Assembly: GCF_002706795.1 (NCBI RefSeq)
Contig: NZ_CP017705.1
Coordinates: forward strand, 4,005,501-4,069,500
Length of the DNA: 64,000 bases
From: Brevibacillus laterosporus DSM 25
Lineage (GTDB): Bacteria > Bacillota > Bacilli > Brevibacillales > Brevibacillaceae
Direction: 5' to 3'
Numbering within the stretch: position 1 is the stretch's first letter; each line of letters opens with the position of its first letter. Positions 17,742-24,937 of the stretch are shown here, piece by piece. Under the pieces are notes generated by a model, which made no database searches, had not been told where the DNA came from, and saw only the letters and a program-made list of their open reading frames with translations. The translations under genes and the position numbers were made by a program.

Positions 17742-18755
17742 ATGCAGATAGATATTCGGGCCGAGCTCGAACAGTTTCCGTGGACAGCCGCAACGTGGAC
17801 GGGTGACAAGCTACTTGCGGCGAGTCCTTTCCGTTGGGACAGGTCGCCGTCATTCTACGTATGGTTACGGGATAGTAACGACCCACGTAATATAGCAAAG
17901 GCCGGCTACTGGTCGGATTTAGGCGCAAAGGATACGGACTATCAACACGGCGGGATCGTAAAGTTGCTGGCGTTTCTACGGGAAGAAACGGAAGAGGAGA
18001 CGCGGGATTACTTACGGTGGAAATACGGGGAGGGAACAGTTGACCCCGAGGCTCTTACGTTGGACCTGTCGGGGAGTTTACGTATGAGCCAGGCGCGAAC
18101 ACAGACGTTAGATTCCGACTTTCATAAGCAGTACACAGACCGTGACCATCCGTATCTATCTTCGCGAGGTATTACCGAAGAGGTACAACGTCTATTCCAG
18201 ACGGGCTATGATCCGAGGACTAATGCGATTACTATACCTTGGTTTAACGCAGAGGGAACGTTAGGCAACGTTAAATACCGAAAAGTTAATGAGAAGACGT
18301 TTTGGTACGCCAAGGGAGGGCGGCCTATACGTGAAATGGTGTACGGGTTGGACATTGTTTATAGGCAGAGAATTACAGGGGCGGTACTCGTGGAATCGGA
18401 GATTGACGCGATGTATCTGTGGAGTGCGGGAGTGCCGGCGGTGGCGTTAGGTGGCTCGGTGCTTAGCGAAGAGAAGGCGGAGGCTTTGCGGAAGAGCCCG
18501 ATAGAGATTATCGGGGTGATGGCGGACCACGACAAGGCGGGTCAGAAGATGAAACGGGCGGTCGTCGGAGGGCTGTCGGGATATATGACGGTTAACGTCG
18601 TAGGGTATCCGATCCGATACAAGGACCCGAACGAAATAAAAAATAAGGCGGAATTAAATCAAGTGTTAAAAAATGTGTTTACAGATAAAAAAAGTTTTAT
18701 TAAGATAAATTTTTGTAAAGGTAATAATTATTTTTTACGAAATATGACTTCATAA
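17742..18755 (+). CDS. DNA primase, TOPRIM domain
   Basis: 337 residues, ATG behind AAGGAGGGCG. The TOPRIM core shows the catalytic Glu in VESEIDAMYLW near residue 222 and the DxD in MADHDKAGQKM near residue 263. No cysteine zinc ribbon is visible at the N-terminus, unlike DnaG. Codon use turns abruptly AT-rich from about 18640 and the last 40 residues (FTDKKSFIKINFCKG) look unlike the rest, so the 3' end may have been replaced when the neighbouring module was acquired. Its end overlaps the leftward HTH gene. Confidence 0.85.
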   Translation: MQIDIRAELEQFPWTAATWTGDKLLAASPFRWDRSPSFYVWLRDSNDPRNIAKAGYWSDLGAKDTDYQHGGIVKLLAFLREETEEETRDYLRWKYGEGTVDPEALTLDLSGSLRMSQARTQTLDSDFHKQYTDRDHPYLSSRGITEEVQRLFQTGYDPRTNAITIPWFNAEGTLGNVKYRKVNEKTFWYAKGGRPIREMVYGLDIVYRQRITGAVLVESEIDAMYLWSAGVPAVALGGSVLSEEKAEALRKSPIEIIGVMADHDKAGQKMKRAVVGGLSGYMTVNVVGYPIRYKDPNEIKNKAELNQVLKNVFTDKKSFIKINFCKGNNYFLRNMTS

Positions 18756-18946
18756 TCAAGAGCTTCGAGTAGGGTAGCGACGTCACTCAGGTTCATATTT
18801 TCTCGAATAAGGCGCTGGCGAAAAGTTGTTTCCTTCACCCCTAATAGTTCAGCTAATTCCTTATAAGTTTTTATTTTCTTCTCTGATTTCATAATATCTA
18901 AGCACTCTTTAAATGTATTTCCTTGTAGTTCAATTTCTTTCTTCAT
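18728..18946 (-). CDS. Small helix-turn-helix regulator
   Basis: 72 residues, ATG at 18946 with AAAGGAGAG upstream on the minus strand. The helix-turn-helix covers TYKELAELLGVKETTFRQRL near residues 27-46 and the protein ends ALDYEVIFRKK, like small phage Cro-type proteins. It is divergent from the HTH+TPR receptor gene, with the three-box operator between. Probable extended -10 TGCTATGAT upstream. Role as repressor or antirepressor is inferred. Confidence 0.75.
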   Translation of the reverse strand: MKKEIELQGNTFKECLDIMKSEKKIKTYKELAELLGVKETTFRQRLIRENMNLSDVATLLEALDYEVIFRKK

Positions 18947-19008
18947 CTGGAATATCTCTCCTTTATTAAGTTTATATTCATCATAGCATATATTTAAATA
19001 AAATACAG

Positions 19009-19068
19009 CACATAGTGTATTTTAATGACACATAATGTATTGACACGTTACATTATGTGTCGTATACT
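19009..19068. promoter_or_regulatory. Divergent control region: sigma-A promoter for the receptor gene with three operator boxes
   Basis: A textbook promoter reads TTGACA at 19040-19045, 17-bp gap, TATACT at 19063-19068, facing right. Three near-palindromic boxes, ACATAGTGT, ACATAATGT and ACATTATGT, centre at 19014, 19034 and 19054, exactly 20 bp apart; the last two extend to a perfect 13-bp inverted repeat (GACACATAATGTA and TACATTATGTGTC). The boxes flank the -35 and fill the spacer, so a bound protein would block transcription. Confidence 0.85.
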
Positions 19069-19110
19069 TTAATTATACTATTTCGAATAATTGATGGCAG
19101 GTGATAACCA

Positions 19111-20436
19111 ATGATCGACATCAGTGACTTGACTTATTATCGTCTTAAATTAAGGGAAGAAATACTAATCCAAATGCATTCAAATAATCTTAGTCAACGA
19201 GACCTAGCTAAATTGATGTATATCTCTCCCCAATCGCTTTCTTATATTATGAAGAACAAGCAAGCGCTTACGCTGAACCAGATAGATTTACTGACACGCG
19301 TATTCAGGTTAGACGACGATTTTTTTTATGGAATGGTTTATGGAGAGCTTTTCAAGGACTCGTCCAAAGTTTCTCTTCCCAAAGTAACAGACTTTATTAG
19401 GGCATGCTTTCACTGCAAACAAGGTGTCAATCATTGTGGTAAAGTAGTCGAGTTATTCTTGGAAACAATAGATATAAAGGATATGTCCACCGCCTTAACT
19501 TTTGCAGAGACACTTTTCGGCTACGGCTTTCTAGCAGAGGCCGCGTCTGTATATTACGCAATTACAAATATTGAAAAGAAAATATCAGAAAGATTTGCGG
19601 TTTGCTGCCATCGAATTTTCTTGATCGAACGCGACAGGGATATGCGTAAGAAAGGCGTAGAAGCATTACATAAATTACGAGCAGTATTGAACGATCTACC
19701 CACAGAATATCCCGCACAAAAAAATGGTGTTGCAGAAACAGTAAATTTACAATTAGATGGGTACTATCGCGTCGTTACTTGGTATAATGTTACCAAAGAG
19801 TGGGAGGAACTTTCTGCTGTAGCAGATGCCTACTACAAAGAGGCAAAGGACGCTAAAGATACTAAGCATCTAGGGGAGTCGCTTCTCTATCAAGCCGCAA
19901 GTTTAATAGGACTGGGAGAACTCAGAAAAGCGGCAGAACTCCTCCGAGAATGTCGCGGACTAGACGATCATTACCGTTGGGCGGCGTTATCAAATGAGAA
20001 GTTAATTGAAGTAATGGAAGGCAAGATCGAAGCAGTAAATGAGTTTATCCGACTGGTGGTAGACAAGAATTGTGAACATGAGATTATTACGGTAGCCCCA
20101 TACGCCATGGAGATACTACTTTCAAAAGGGCAGTTAGAAAGAATAGGTGTGTTTTTAGAGAAATATAACGCGATTTTTGAGTCTGTTGCATTAAAGAAGG
20201 ATAAGTATAATAAGAGTCAATTCTATAATTTTCAAGTTGTTAGATTACAGTACTTTCTAGCTGTGAAACAGTATAATGAAGCATTCAACGACGTTCTTGA
20301 AGTCGTTAAAACAGCACTAGAGTTCGGAGATATTTCAATATACCAAAAAATGTCCGCGATCCTCTTCGAGCACAAGGCTATTTTAGGAGAGGACGTTGAA
20401 CATAGATATTTAAATATTTTAAAAGGGGCGAATTAG
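19111..20436 (+). CDS. HTH + TPR peptide-receptor regulator (RRNPP type, arbitrium AimR-like)
   Basis: 441 residues, ATG behind CAGGTGATAACC. An XRE-type helix-turn-helix occupies about 13-55 (NLSQRDLAKLMYISPQSLSY) and the rest is all-helical repeat sequence typical of TPRs (for example ALTFAETLFGYGFLAEAASV, LYQAASLIGLGELRKAAELL). This architecture is that of peptide-sensing regulators PlcR, Rgg, NprR and phage AimR. A secreted pre-peptide starts one base after its stop, and it sits in the prophage lysogeny region, so it is probably the receptor of a phage communication pair. Direct sequence similarity to SPbeta AimR was not evident to me. Confidence 0.8.
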   Translation: MIDISDLTYYRLKLREEILIQMHSNNLSQRDLAKLMYISPQSLSYIMKNKQALTLNQIDLLTRVFRLDDDFFYGMVYGELFKDSSKVSLPKVTDFIRACFHCKQGVNHCGKVVELFLETIDIKDMSTALTFAETLFGYGFLAEAASVYYAITNIEKKISERFAVCCHRIFLIERDRDMRKKGVEALHKLRAVLNDLPTEYPAQKNGVAETVNLQLDGYYRVVTWYNVTKEWEELSAVADAYYKEAKDAKDTKHLGESLLYQAASLIGLGELRKAAELLRECRGLDDHYRWAALSNEKLIEVMEGKIEAVNEFIRLVVDKNCEHEIITVAPYAMEILLSKGQLERIGVFLEKYNAIFESVALKKDKYNKSQFYNFQVVRLQYFLAVKQYNEAFNDVLEVVKTALEFGDISIYQKMSAILFEHKAILGEDVEHRYLNILKGAN

Positions 20437-20437
20437 A

Positions 20438-20581
20438 ATGAAAGCATTTATGGTTACATTAGTAGCAATTGTCTCCGTTTTATTTACTCAACCAGCACAG
20501 GCAGAACAGTTTACTTATGATAATGGATCAGAAGAGAGCGTGGCATATGTAACTTCCAGAATAGTTGGGGGAGGTTGGTAG
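20438..20581 (+). CDS. Secreted signalling pre-peptide, cognate of the upstream receptor
   Basis: 47 residues, ATG 20438 one base after the receptor stop, behind AAAAGGGGCG. Residues 1-22 form a signal peptide (Lys, hydrophobic core FMVTLVAIVSVLF, cleavage after AQA). The remaining 25 residues start EQFTYDNG and end SRIVGGGW, consistent with maturation of a short C-terminal peptide as for Phr and AimP. The mature form cannot be predicted surely. A strong terminator follows 17 bp later, making a two-gene operon. Confidence 0.8.
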   Translation: MKAFMVTLVAIVSVLFTQPAQAEQFTYDNGSEESVAYVTSRIVGGGW

Positions 20582-20597
20582 TACTACTAACCTATTT

Positions 20598-20627
20598 AAG
20601 ACACCTGTAATGGGTGTCTTTTTTTTT
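20598..20627 (+). terminator. Terminator of the receptor/pre-peptide operon
   Basis: AAGACACC pairs with GGTGTCTT around TGTAATG, followed by nine T. In arbitrium phages a terminator after aimP is also part of the lysogeny switch; here that is analogy only. Confidence 0.93.
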
Positions 20628-20823
20628 GTGTGTTTTTTCTTTTATTTCGCCTAAATTCGACAAAATGCGAGAAAAATCAAAATTATAAACCTAGTAGTAA
20701 AATTACCCTTTACCGGGTATACAATAAAAACAAGAAAGCGATATATAGCAGAAAGGGAGGTAACTAATAAAAAAAATATTACCGAAGTATCGGTACAAAA
20801 GTTGGTGAGAGCGGAAGTCTCCG
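20628..20823. other. Intergenic, AT-rich, with an orphan ribosome site
   Basis: About 195 bp. Holds TACCC/GGGTA repeats next to TATACAAT (near 20713-20735) that could be a promoter, and GAAAGGGAGGTAAC (20751-20764) not followed by a usable start codon. A hairpin AGCGGA/TCCGCT at about 20809-20824 may terminate the leftward repressor gene. Confidence 0.35.
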
Positions 20824-21081
20824 CTACTCTTCTTGGTCCCGATTGCTGTTACGGTTTCGTTTCGAGGGAGGTATTTCGATCCACTCGTACAGATCGTCGA
20901 TATGACAGTCTAAAGCGTGCGCAATAGACTTCGCGTTAGACAGTGACATGACATTCCGGTTGTTTGCGTAGTCAGATATTTGCTGGCGTTTCATCTTGAT
21001 TTTTTCCGCAAGGTCAGTCTGCGTCATATCAGCGATCTTCAACCGTTCATACAAGCGGCACCTTCCGACTTTAAACGTCAT
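20824..21081 (-). CDS. XRE-family repressor, candidate phage CI-type regulator
   Basis: 85 residues, ATG at 21081 with AGAGGTG upstream on the minus strand. Canonical XRE helix-turn-helix (MTQTDLAEKIKMKRQQISDY, then ANNRNVMSLSNAKSIAHAL) and a charged tail ending RNSNRDQEE. Divergent from the sigma-like gene. With the 72-residue HTH protein and the receptor it forms the probable lysogeny control set. Confidence 0.85.
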   Translation of the reverse strand: MTFKVGRCRLYERLKIADMTQTDLAEKIKMKRQQISDYANNRNVMSLSNAKSIAHALDCHIDDLYEWIEIPPSKRNRNSNRDQEE

Positions 21082-21211
21082 ACGGCACCTCTATATAAGT
21101 AATACATTAAGTATATCAAAATGAAATCGTAATAAAAATATTCAAGCAATGTGTGCGAATTAAAAATGAGAAGCGTATATCATTATGTAGGGTAACTAAG
21201 GAGGGTCAAAA
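21082..21211. promoter_or_regulatory. Divergent promoter region between repressor and sigma-like gene
   Basis: 130 bp, AT-rich. A pseudo-palindrome ATAC.TTAATGTAT near 21100-21115 could be the repressor operator. I could not place -35 and -10 elements with confidence. Confidence 0.4.
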
Positions 21212-21856
21212 TTGGAAAGAAAAAGAAAAATAAATAGCCTTGCAATCTTGTACAAGCAGTCCAGTGACCAGAACGTCTTTAACGAGTTATACCGCGAGCT
21301 GACGAAGGACTGGAACCGCCGTAAAAAAATTGATTCAAGAAATACGAGTGTTGATGAAGATTCAATCCTGGCGATGTATGAAGACGCACTGATAAAAACC
21401 TTAGATTTGTACGATTACCAAGAAAGGTCAGACGAGTTTTTACATCTTCTAAATTTCCATATTAGTAGAAGACGTATAGACATAGGACGGAAGTATACCA
21501 GACGGTTGAAATTAGAACGGGTTCTCACAGCCGAAGAAGAGTGCGCCAACACTCTCGAACGAATATCCGATAATTTCGACGCTGTTAAATACACGTCTTC
21601 AACAGAAGAGAATTACTTAGAAAAAAAAGAAAGAGACAAGCGTGAACTTGTCTCCCACCTCATCGAGTCCGCCAAGACTCTATCCGATGAGGTTACCGTG
21701 AAAATACTGACAGAGTTCTCGAAGTACGATTCGCCCAACAAGCTCGCCAAAGCTTTAGGGCTACACCACGAGACTGTAAACCGTAAGTTACGCAGAGTCT
21801 CACGATTGTACGACGCTAATCGATTCGGAGACTTACGCGATTACTTAGCGGTTTAA
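21212..21856 (+). CDS. RNA polymerase sigma-like protein
   Basis: 214 residues, TTG start behind AAGGAGGGTC. Domain order matches small sigma factors: region 2-like helices (ILAMYEDALIKTLDLYDYQE, HISRRRIDIGRKYTRRLKLE) and a C-terminal region-4-like helix-turn-helix (SPNKLAKALGLHHETVNRKL). It probably drives transcription of phage middle or early genes downstream; the target promoters are unknown. Confidence 0.72.
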   Translation: MERKRKINSLAILYKQSSDQNVFNELYRELTKDWNRRKKIDSRNTSVDEDSILAMYEDALIKTLDLYDYQERSDEFLHLLNFHISRRRIDIGRKYTRRLKLERVLTAEEECANTLERISDNFDAVKYTSSTEENYLEKKERDKRELVSHLIESAKTLSDEVTVKILTEFSKYDSPNKLAKALGLHHETVNRKLRRVSRLYDANRFGDLRDYLAV

Positions 21857-22048
21857 TACAAGCGTTCCTATTCACGCAAGATTATTGCGTAAGATAGGTG
21901 CCTTAATATTAGTATAGTTCATTTCTGTGTAATAACTCAATTGTAACAAAGTGGTTATTACAAAATCTTAACCATCTTTAATTGTTATTATACAGAACGT
22001 TCTGTTAAATACAGCGAATTAATTACTCTTGAAACGGAGCTGATCCCG
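21857..22048 (+). promoter_or_regulatory. Leader of the DNA-metabolism operon: hairpin, inverted repeat and perfect palindrome
   Basis: 190 bp with CCTAT.ACGCAA/TTGCGT.ATAGG (about 21869-21900, possible terminator without T run), a 9-bp inverted repeat TGTAATAAC/GTTATTACA with 17-bp spacing (about 21929-21963), and the perfect 14-bp palindrome ACAGAACGTTCTGT (21992-22005). It lacks the four-base spacer of the Bacillus LexA box. Likely the operator-promoter for the operon starting at 22049. Confidence 0.55.
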
Positions 22049-22180
22049 ATGTTTGAACGTGAGCAATACGAAGACACCGAATATATCTACAACGGAGGTT
22101 TCCCGCCCTATGATGATCCTGCGGACTATATTCCGATTACCTTATCCACCTCGCTCCGAAAGGCGGTGCGGCTCGGATGA
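22049..22180 (+). CDS. 43-residue acidic leader-operon protein
   Basis: ATG behind CGGAGCTG; stop overlaps the next start (ATGA at 22177), so the two are coupled. Tyr/Pro/Asp rich (YIYNGGFPPYDDPADYIPI). Unknown. Confidence 0.6.
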   Translation: MFEREQYEDTEYIYNGGFPPYDDPADYIPITLSTSLRKAVRLG

Positions 22181-22977
22181 ATCTCGCCGACTACCGACTA
22201 AGAGTTACGCCGCGAGTATGTCAAGAAGTAGCGAGGATCACCCGCAGACCTGCCGACAAAGTACATTCATGGATCGCGGACAAAATCCGAAAGGCGACGA
22301 TGATTGACGATGGTTTGTACGAATACCACGGAATACAATTTCAGGTACGACAGGTATCACCCGTACAAGTAGTCGTAGAAAGTGCGAGTGGAACGTATGA
22401 GCCGCCCAAAAACAACGTACCTGACGGATGTGTATCGGTGGGAAACGTACTTGTACGTAAGCACGCGATACAACGGGCTAGGGAACGGTTCGGCATCGAG
22501 ACAGAGAGCGCCGCACAATGGCTCGCGGATAAGTTCACACAATCAACTTTCGTAGCTAATACGAAAGACTCGAAGGGTAACATCGGCCGCCTCTTTAGTT
22601 GTGATGGGGTTTCGTTATGCGTCGATATTGGGCGAGATATTATACGAACGGTATTTCCGGGCGCGATTAGTTGCCCGAATCTATATCGCAAATTCAGCGA
22701 AATTGTATCGAAAGAGATGCGTAAAATTGATCGTTCGATAAGGGTGGCTGAACGTAAAGCAACGATTACCAAAGCACAGCTTAATTGTGAGAAATCGGAG
22801 CTAGAACTTCGTATGCTTAAAACGCGAAGTGTCGCCGTTAAGTTAGCGTGTCAAGCGCGTATAAACGCCATTAACGAATATTTTACGCAGATAGACGCTG
22901 ACATTGAAAAGTTGATCGCGCGAAAAAGTCTTGTTGCTAAGTCGGTTGTAGCGTATGCGAGGGCTACAGCGGGCTAG
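22177..22977 (+). CDS. Hypothetical phage protein, 266 residues
   Basis: ATG overlaps the previous stop. N-terminal half is mixed, with RKHAIQRARERFGIETE near residue 92, a pattern seen in phage proteins of unknown function; the C-terminal third is a long basic helix (KSELELRMLKTRSVAVKLA). No catalytic motif recognised. Confidence 0.72.
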   Translation: MNLADYRLRVTPRVCQEVARITRRPADKVHSWIADKIRKATMIDDGLYEYHGIQFQVRQVSPVQVVVESASGTYEPPKNNVPDGCVSVGNVLVRKHAIQRARERFGIETESAAQWLADKFTQSTFVANTKDSKGNIGRLFSCDGVSLCVDIGRDIIRTVFPGAISCPNLYRKFSEIVSKEMRKIDRSIRVAERKATITKAQLNCEKSELELRMLKTRSVAVKLACQARINAINEYFTQIDADIEKLIARKSLVAKSVVAYARATAG

Positions 22978-23162
22978 TATGGCCGACCTCCCGCGTCGGC
23001 AAGGCGGTGTGGACGAAGAAGGCGAGGCACCCCGTATGCCTGTCGTAAACCTGTGGGGAGTATTCAGCGTCCTTGGATAGCTGATTCTAGTAGACGACCG
23101 TTCATGCCGTCTTGCGGACGCGGGACTACCGGTGTCCGAAATGATGACGAGGAGTGTTGACG
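22978..23162 (+). other. Structured intergenic region, possible leader RNA or 33-residue ORF
   Basis: 185 bp, GC-rich, with GCCGAC/GTCGGC stem near 22982-23000 and further pairing GTCC/GGAC near 23110-23140. An ATG at 22979 opens 33 codons to a TAG near 23080 but has no ribosome site. I cannot assign an RNA family. Confidence 0.35.
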
Positions 23163-23573
23163 ATGGAGACGATTATGCACGAAGGTAAGTTGTATCGTAA
23201 GGTTGCGCGTAAGGCGAAAGAGGGCGATAAGTTCATTCAGATTACGGAAACAAGAGCATGGGATTTAACTATTGGAAGAGTTTACGCTCTAACAAGTTTC
23301 GACGGGGACGGAGACGGGTTATTTTACGGTGACACAGGCGGCATTCGGTATACTTTGGGTAAACAATACGTTGTACTGGAGCCGGTGACAGACACCGCAC
23401 ACAGCACACCAATCACGCTAATCTCCACAACGCCAGCCGTCGAGAAGACGTACACGATCCAGCTAACGGAACACACGATGGGCGAGCTGATCAACGCACT
23501 ACGTTATTTCGCATCGGATGAGCCAATCGGCGAGGAACTACGAGACAAATTCGAAGCCATCCGCAATTCATAA
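23163..23573 (+). CDS. Protein with SH3-like 'GDKF...GKxY...LEP' domain
   Basis: 136 residues from ATG 23163, eight bases after GAGGAG; GTG 23154 lies inside the ribosome site. Residues 7-75 form one SH3-like unit (KLYRKVARKAKEGDKFIQIT ... LGKQYVVLEPV) that recurs several times at 24938 and twice at 37468. The C-terminal half (TIQLTEHTMGELINALRYF) is distinct. Family common in Bacillales phages; function unknown. Confidence 0.72.
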   Translation: METIMHEGKLYRKVARKAKEGDKFIQITETRAWDLTIGRVYALTSFDGDGDGLFYGDTGGIRYTLGKQYVVLEPVTDTAHSTPITLISTTPAVEKTYTIQLTEHTMGELINALRYFASDEPIGEELRDKFEAIRNS

Positions 23574-23592
23574 CGAAAAAGGAGCGATGTGC

Positions 23593-24354
23593 ATGGGAAT
23601 CCGCGAAAAGTTAAAAGAACGTGAAGAAGCCCGCGACAAGGCGGCACAAGGAGCAGGCGGAGGCATTAACGCAGGCTTGCCGGAAGGTGTTACACGCTAC
23701 GTTAAGCTCGGTCAAGAACTAGCCGGGGGCAAGACGTTTGTCCTCCTCGCACCATACGGCCAATGGTACTTTTATTACACACACGAGGACGGCGAGAAGT
23801 ACCCGTCACGCGAAACCTACTATCGAAAGCATACGTGCTCACATAGCCCGAAAAAGGCGCCGGCTAACGACGACGAGGGCGTTACACTCTTCGACCAGCA
23901 CGCGAAGCCGAACGGAACTAACTGCCTATCGTGCAAGGCGAAAGCCAAACGCAAACTCTACTTCATGGTGCCGGTGTACGACCCCGAGTATAAAACGTGG
24001 CGCGTTCTCGACCTGAAAGAGTTCCACGCGAAAAACATTATGGATGACTTCGATAAGATTCAAATTACCGCGCAGAAGTTCAAGCCGGACTATACACTCG
24101 TTGGTGATGCGGTGACTATCGCGAAAACCTCCGACGGTAAATCGTATTCGATGGAATCGGGGAACCTTGACGAAACCCTCATCGAAGCCGCCCGTGCCTT
24201 TATCGGATCAGCCGAAATCAAATACGAAGAGCTCGCGAACTTCCGTACCGAAGATGATATTCGCGAGATACTCAAGAACGCAACGAAGAACGTAGACCAG
24301 ACGGTATTAGAGGACGGGCCGATTACCGTTTCCGATGAGGACTTGCCATTTTAA
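23593..24354 (+). CDS. Phage single-stranded DNA-binding protein with zinc knuckle
   Basis: 253 residues from ATG 23593, eight bases after AAGGAG. The protein ends DEDLPF, the acidic tip by which SSBs recruit partners. The centre has HTCSHSP near residue 80 and CLSCKAK near residue 116, a Cys/His set like the zinc module of T4 gp32-type proteins. Placed among polymerase and nucleases. The longer frame to 23518 overlaps the previous gene and lacks a ribosome site. Confidence 0.82.
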   Translation: MGIREKLKEREEARDKAAQGAGGGINAGLPEGVTRYVKLGQELAGGKTFVLLAPYGQWYFYYTHEDGEKYPSRETYYRKHTCSHSPKKAPANDDEGVTLFDQHAKPNGTNCLSCKAKAKRKLYFMVPVYDPEYKTWRVLDLKEFHAKNIMDDFDKIQITAQKFKPDYTLVGDAVTIAKTSDGKSYSMESGNLDETLIEAARAFIGSAEIKYEELANFRTEDDIREILKNATKNVDQTVLEDGPITVSDEDLPF

Positions 24355-24371
24355 CCGAGAGGAGGTCGCGT

Positions 24372-24527
24372 ATGCGTAAGTTTTTAATAATGTTTGCCTT
24401 TATCGTAGCCATTAACGTAGTGCCGGCGTTTGTCGCCCGATGCTTAGGTGCCGACTTCTTCCAGACCCAATACAGTATGTTAATCGCGTTCGTCGCGCTA
24501 ATGTACGCGAACTCACTATGCGAGTAA
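24372..24527 (+). CDS. Small two-helix membrane protein
   Basis: 51 residues, ATG behind GAGGAGGTCGCG. Hydrophobic segments FLIMFAFIVAINVVPAFVA and SMLIAFVALMYANSL. Sits between SSB and a nuclease. Function unknown. Confidence 0.68.
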   Translation: MRKFLIMFAFIVAINVVPAFVARCLGADFFQTQYSMLIAFVALMYANSLCE

Positions 24528-24539
24528 GGAGGCGATCAG

Positions 24540-24935
24540 ATGGCGAACTACTCGAATAATATCGGAGCCCATTCACAGTTAGTGGCGAAAACGGCGCTCC
24601 TTGCCAACGGCTATGAGATCGCCAATCCCGAAGCCCCCGAAGTGTACGACATTGTAGCGCGGCACCCGTTGTCACGCGACTGGCAGACGTTTCAAGTAAA
24701 GACCGTGCGTAGACGGGAAGACCGAGGCGGTGCGCTCGTTGTATGTGGGTCGCGTAACAGTGGCGAAGTTTACACGCGGGACGACGCGGACTATCTCATC
24801 GGAGTGCTCGACGGCGAAGTGTACTTGATCGAAAATCGGGAGCTGTCCGAATATTGGGCGACTCCAGACAATATCAACGAGAAATGGTGCAAGTTATCGA
24901 CTGTTATTAAAAAACAATTATCGGAGGCGGTCTAA
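24540..24935 (+). CDS. PD-(D/E)XK nuclease-like protein
   Basis: 131 residues, ATG behind AAGGAGGCGATC. The core shows a Glu/Asp context NPEAPEVYDIVARHP and the catalytic-type FQVKTVRRR near residue 58, with an N-terminal AHSQLVAKTALLANGYEI helix, as in PD-(D/E)XK endonucleases of phages and introns. May act as a recombination or processing nuclease. Confidence 0.68.
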   Translation: MANYSNNIGAHSQLVAKTALLANGYEIANPEAPEVYDIVARHPLSRDWQTFQVKTVRRREDRGGALVVCGSRNSGEVYTRDDADYLIGVLDGEVYLIENRELSEYWATPDNINEKWCKLSTVIKKQLSEAV

Positions 24936-24937
24936 TA

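Noticed and set aside
20751-20960. Strong GAAAGGGAGG followed by an open frame reading NITEVSVQKLVRAEVSATLL
   Set aside because: No start codon lies at a workable distance and the frame runs antisense to the XRE repressor; likely chance or a decayed gene.
21992-22005. LexA (SOS) box
   Set aside because: The palindrome has GAAC directly joined to GTTC, whereas the Bacillus box needs four bases between; left as an unassigned palindrome.
23100-23162. Hammerhead-type ribozyme core (GAAA and TGATGA words)
   Set aside because: The words are adjacent and in the wrong order, with no stem between them.
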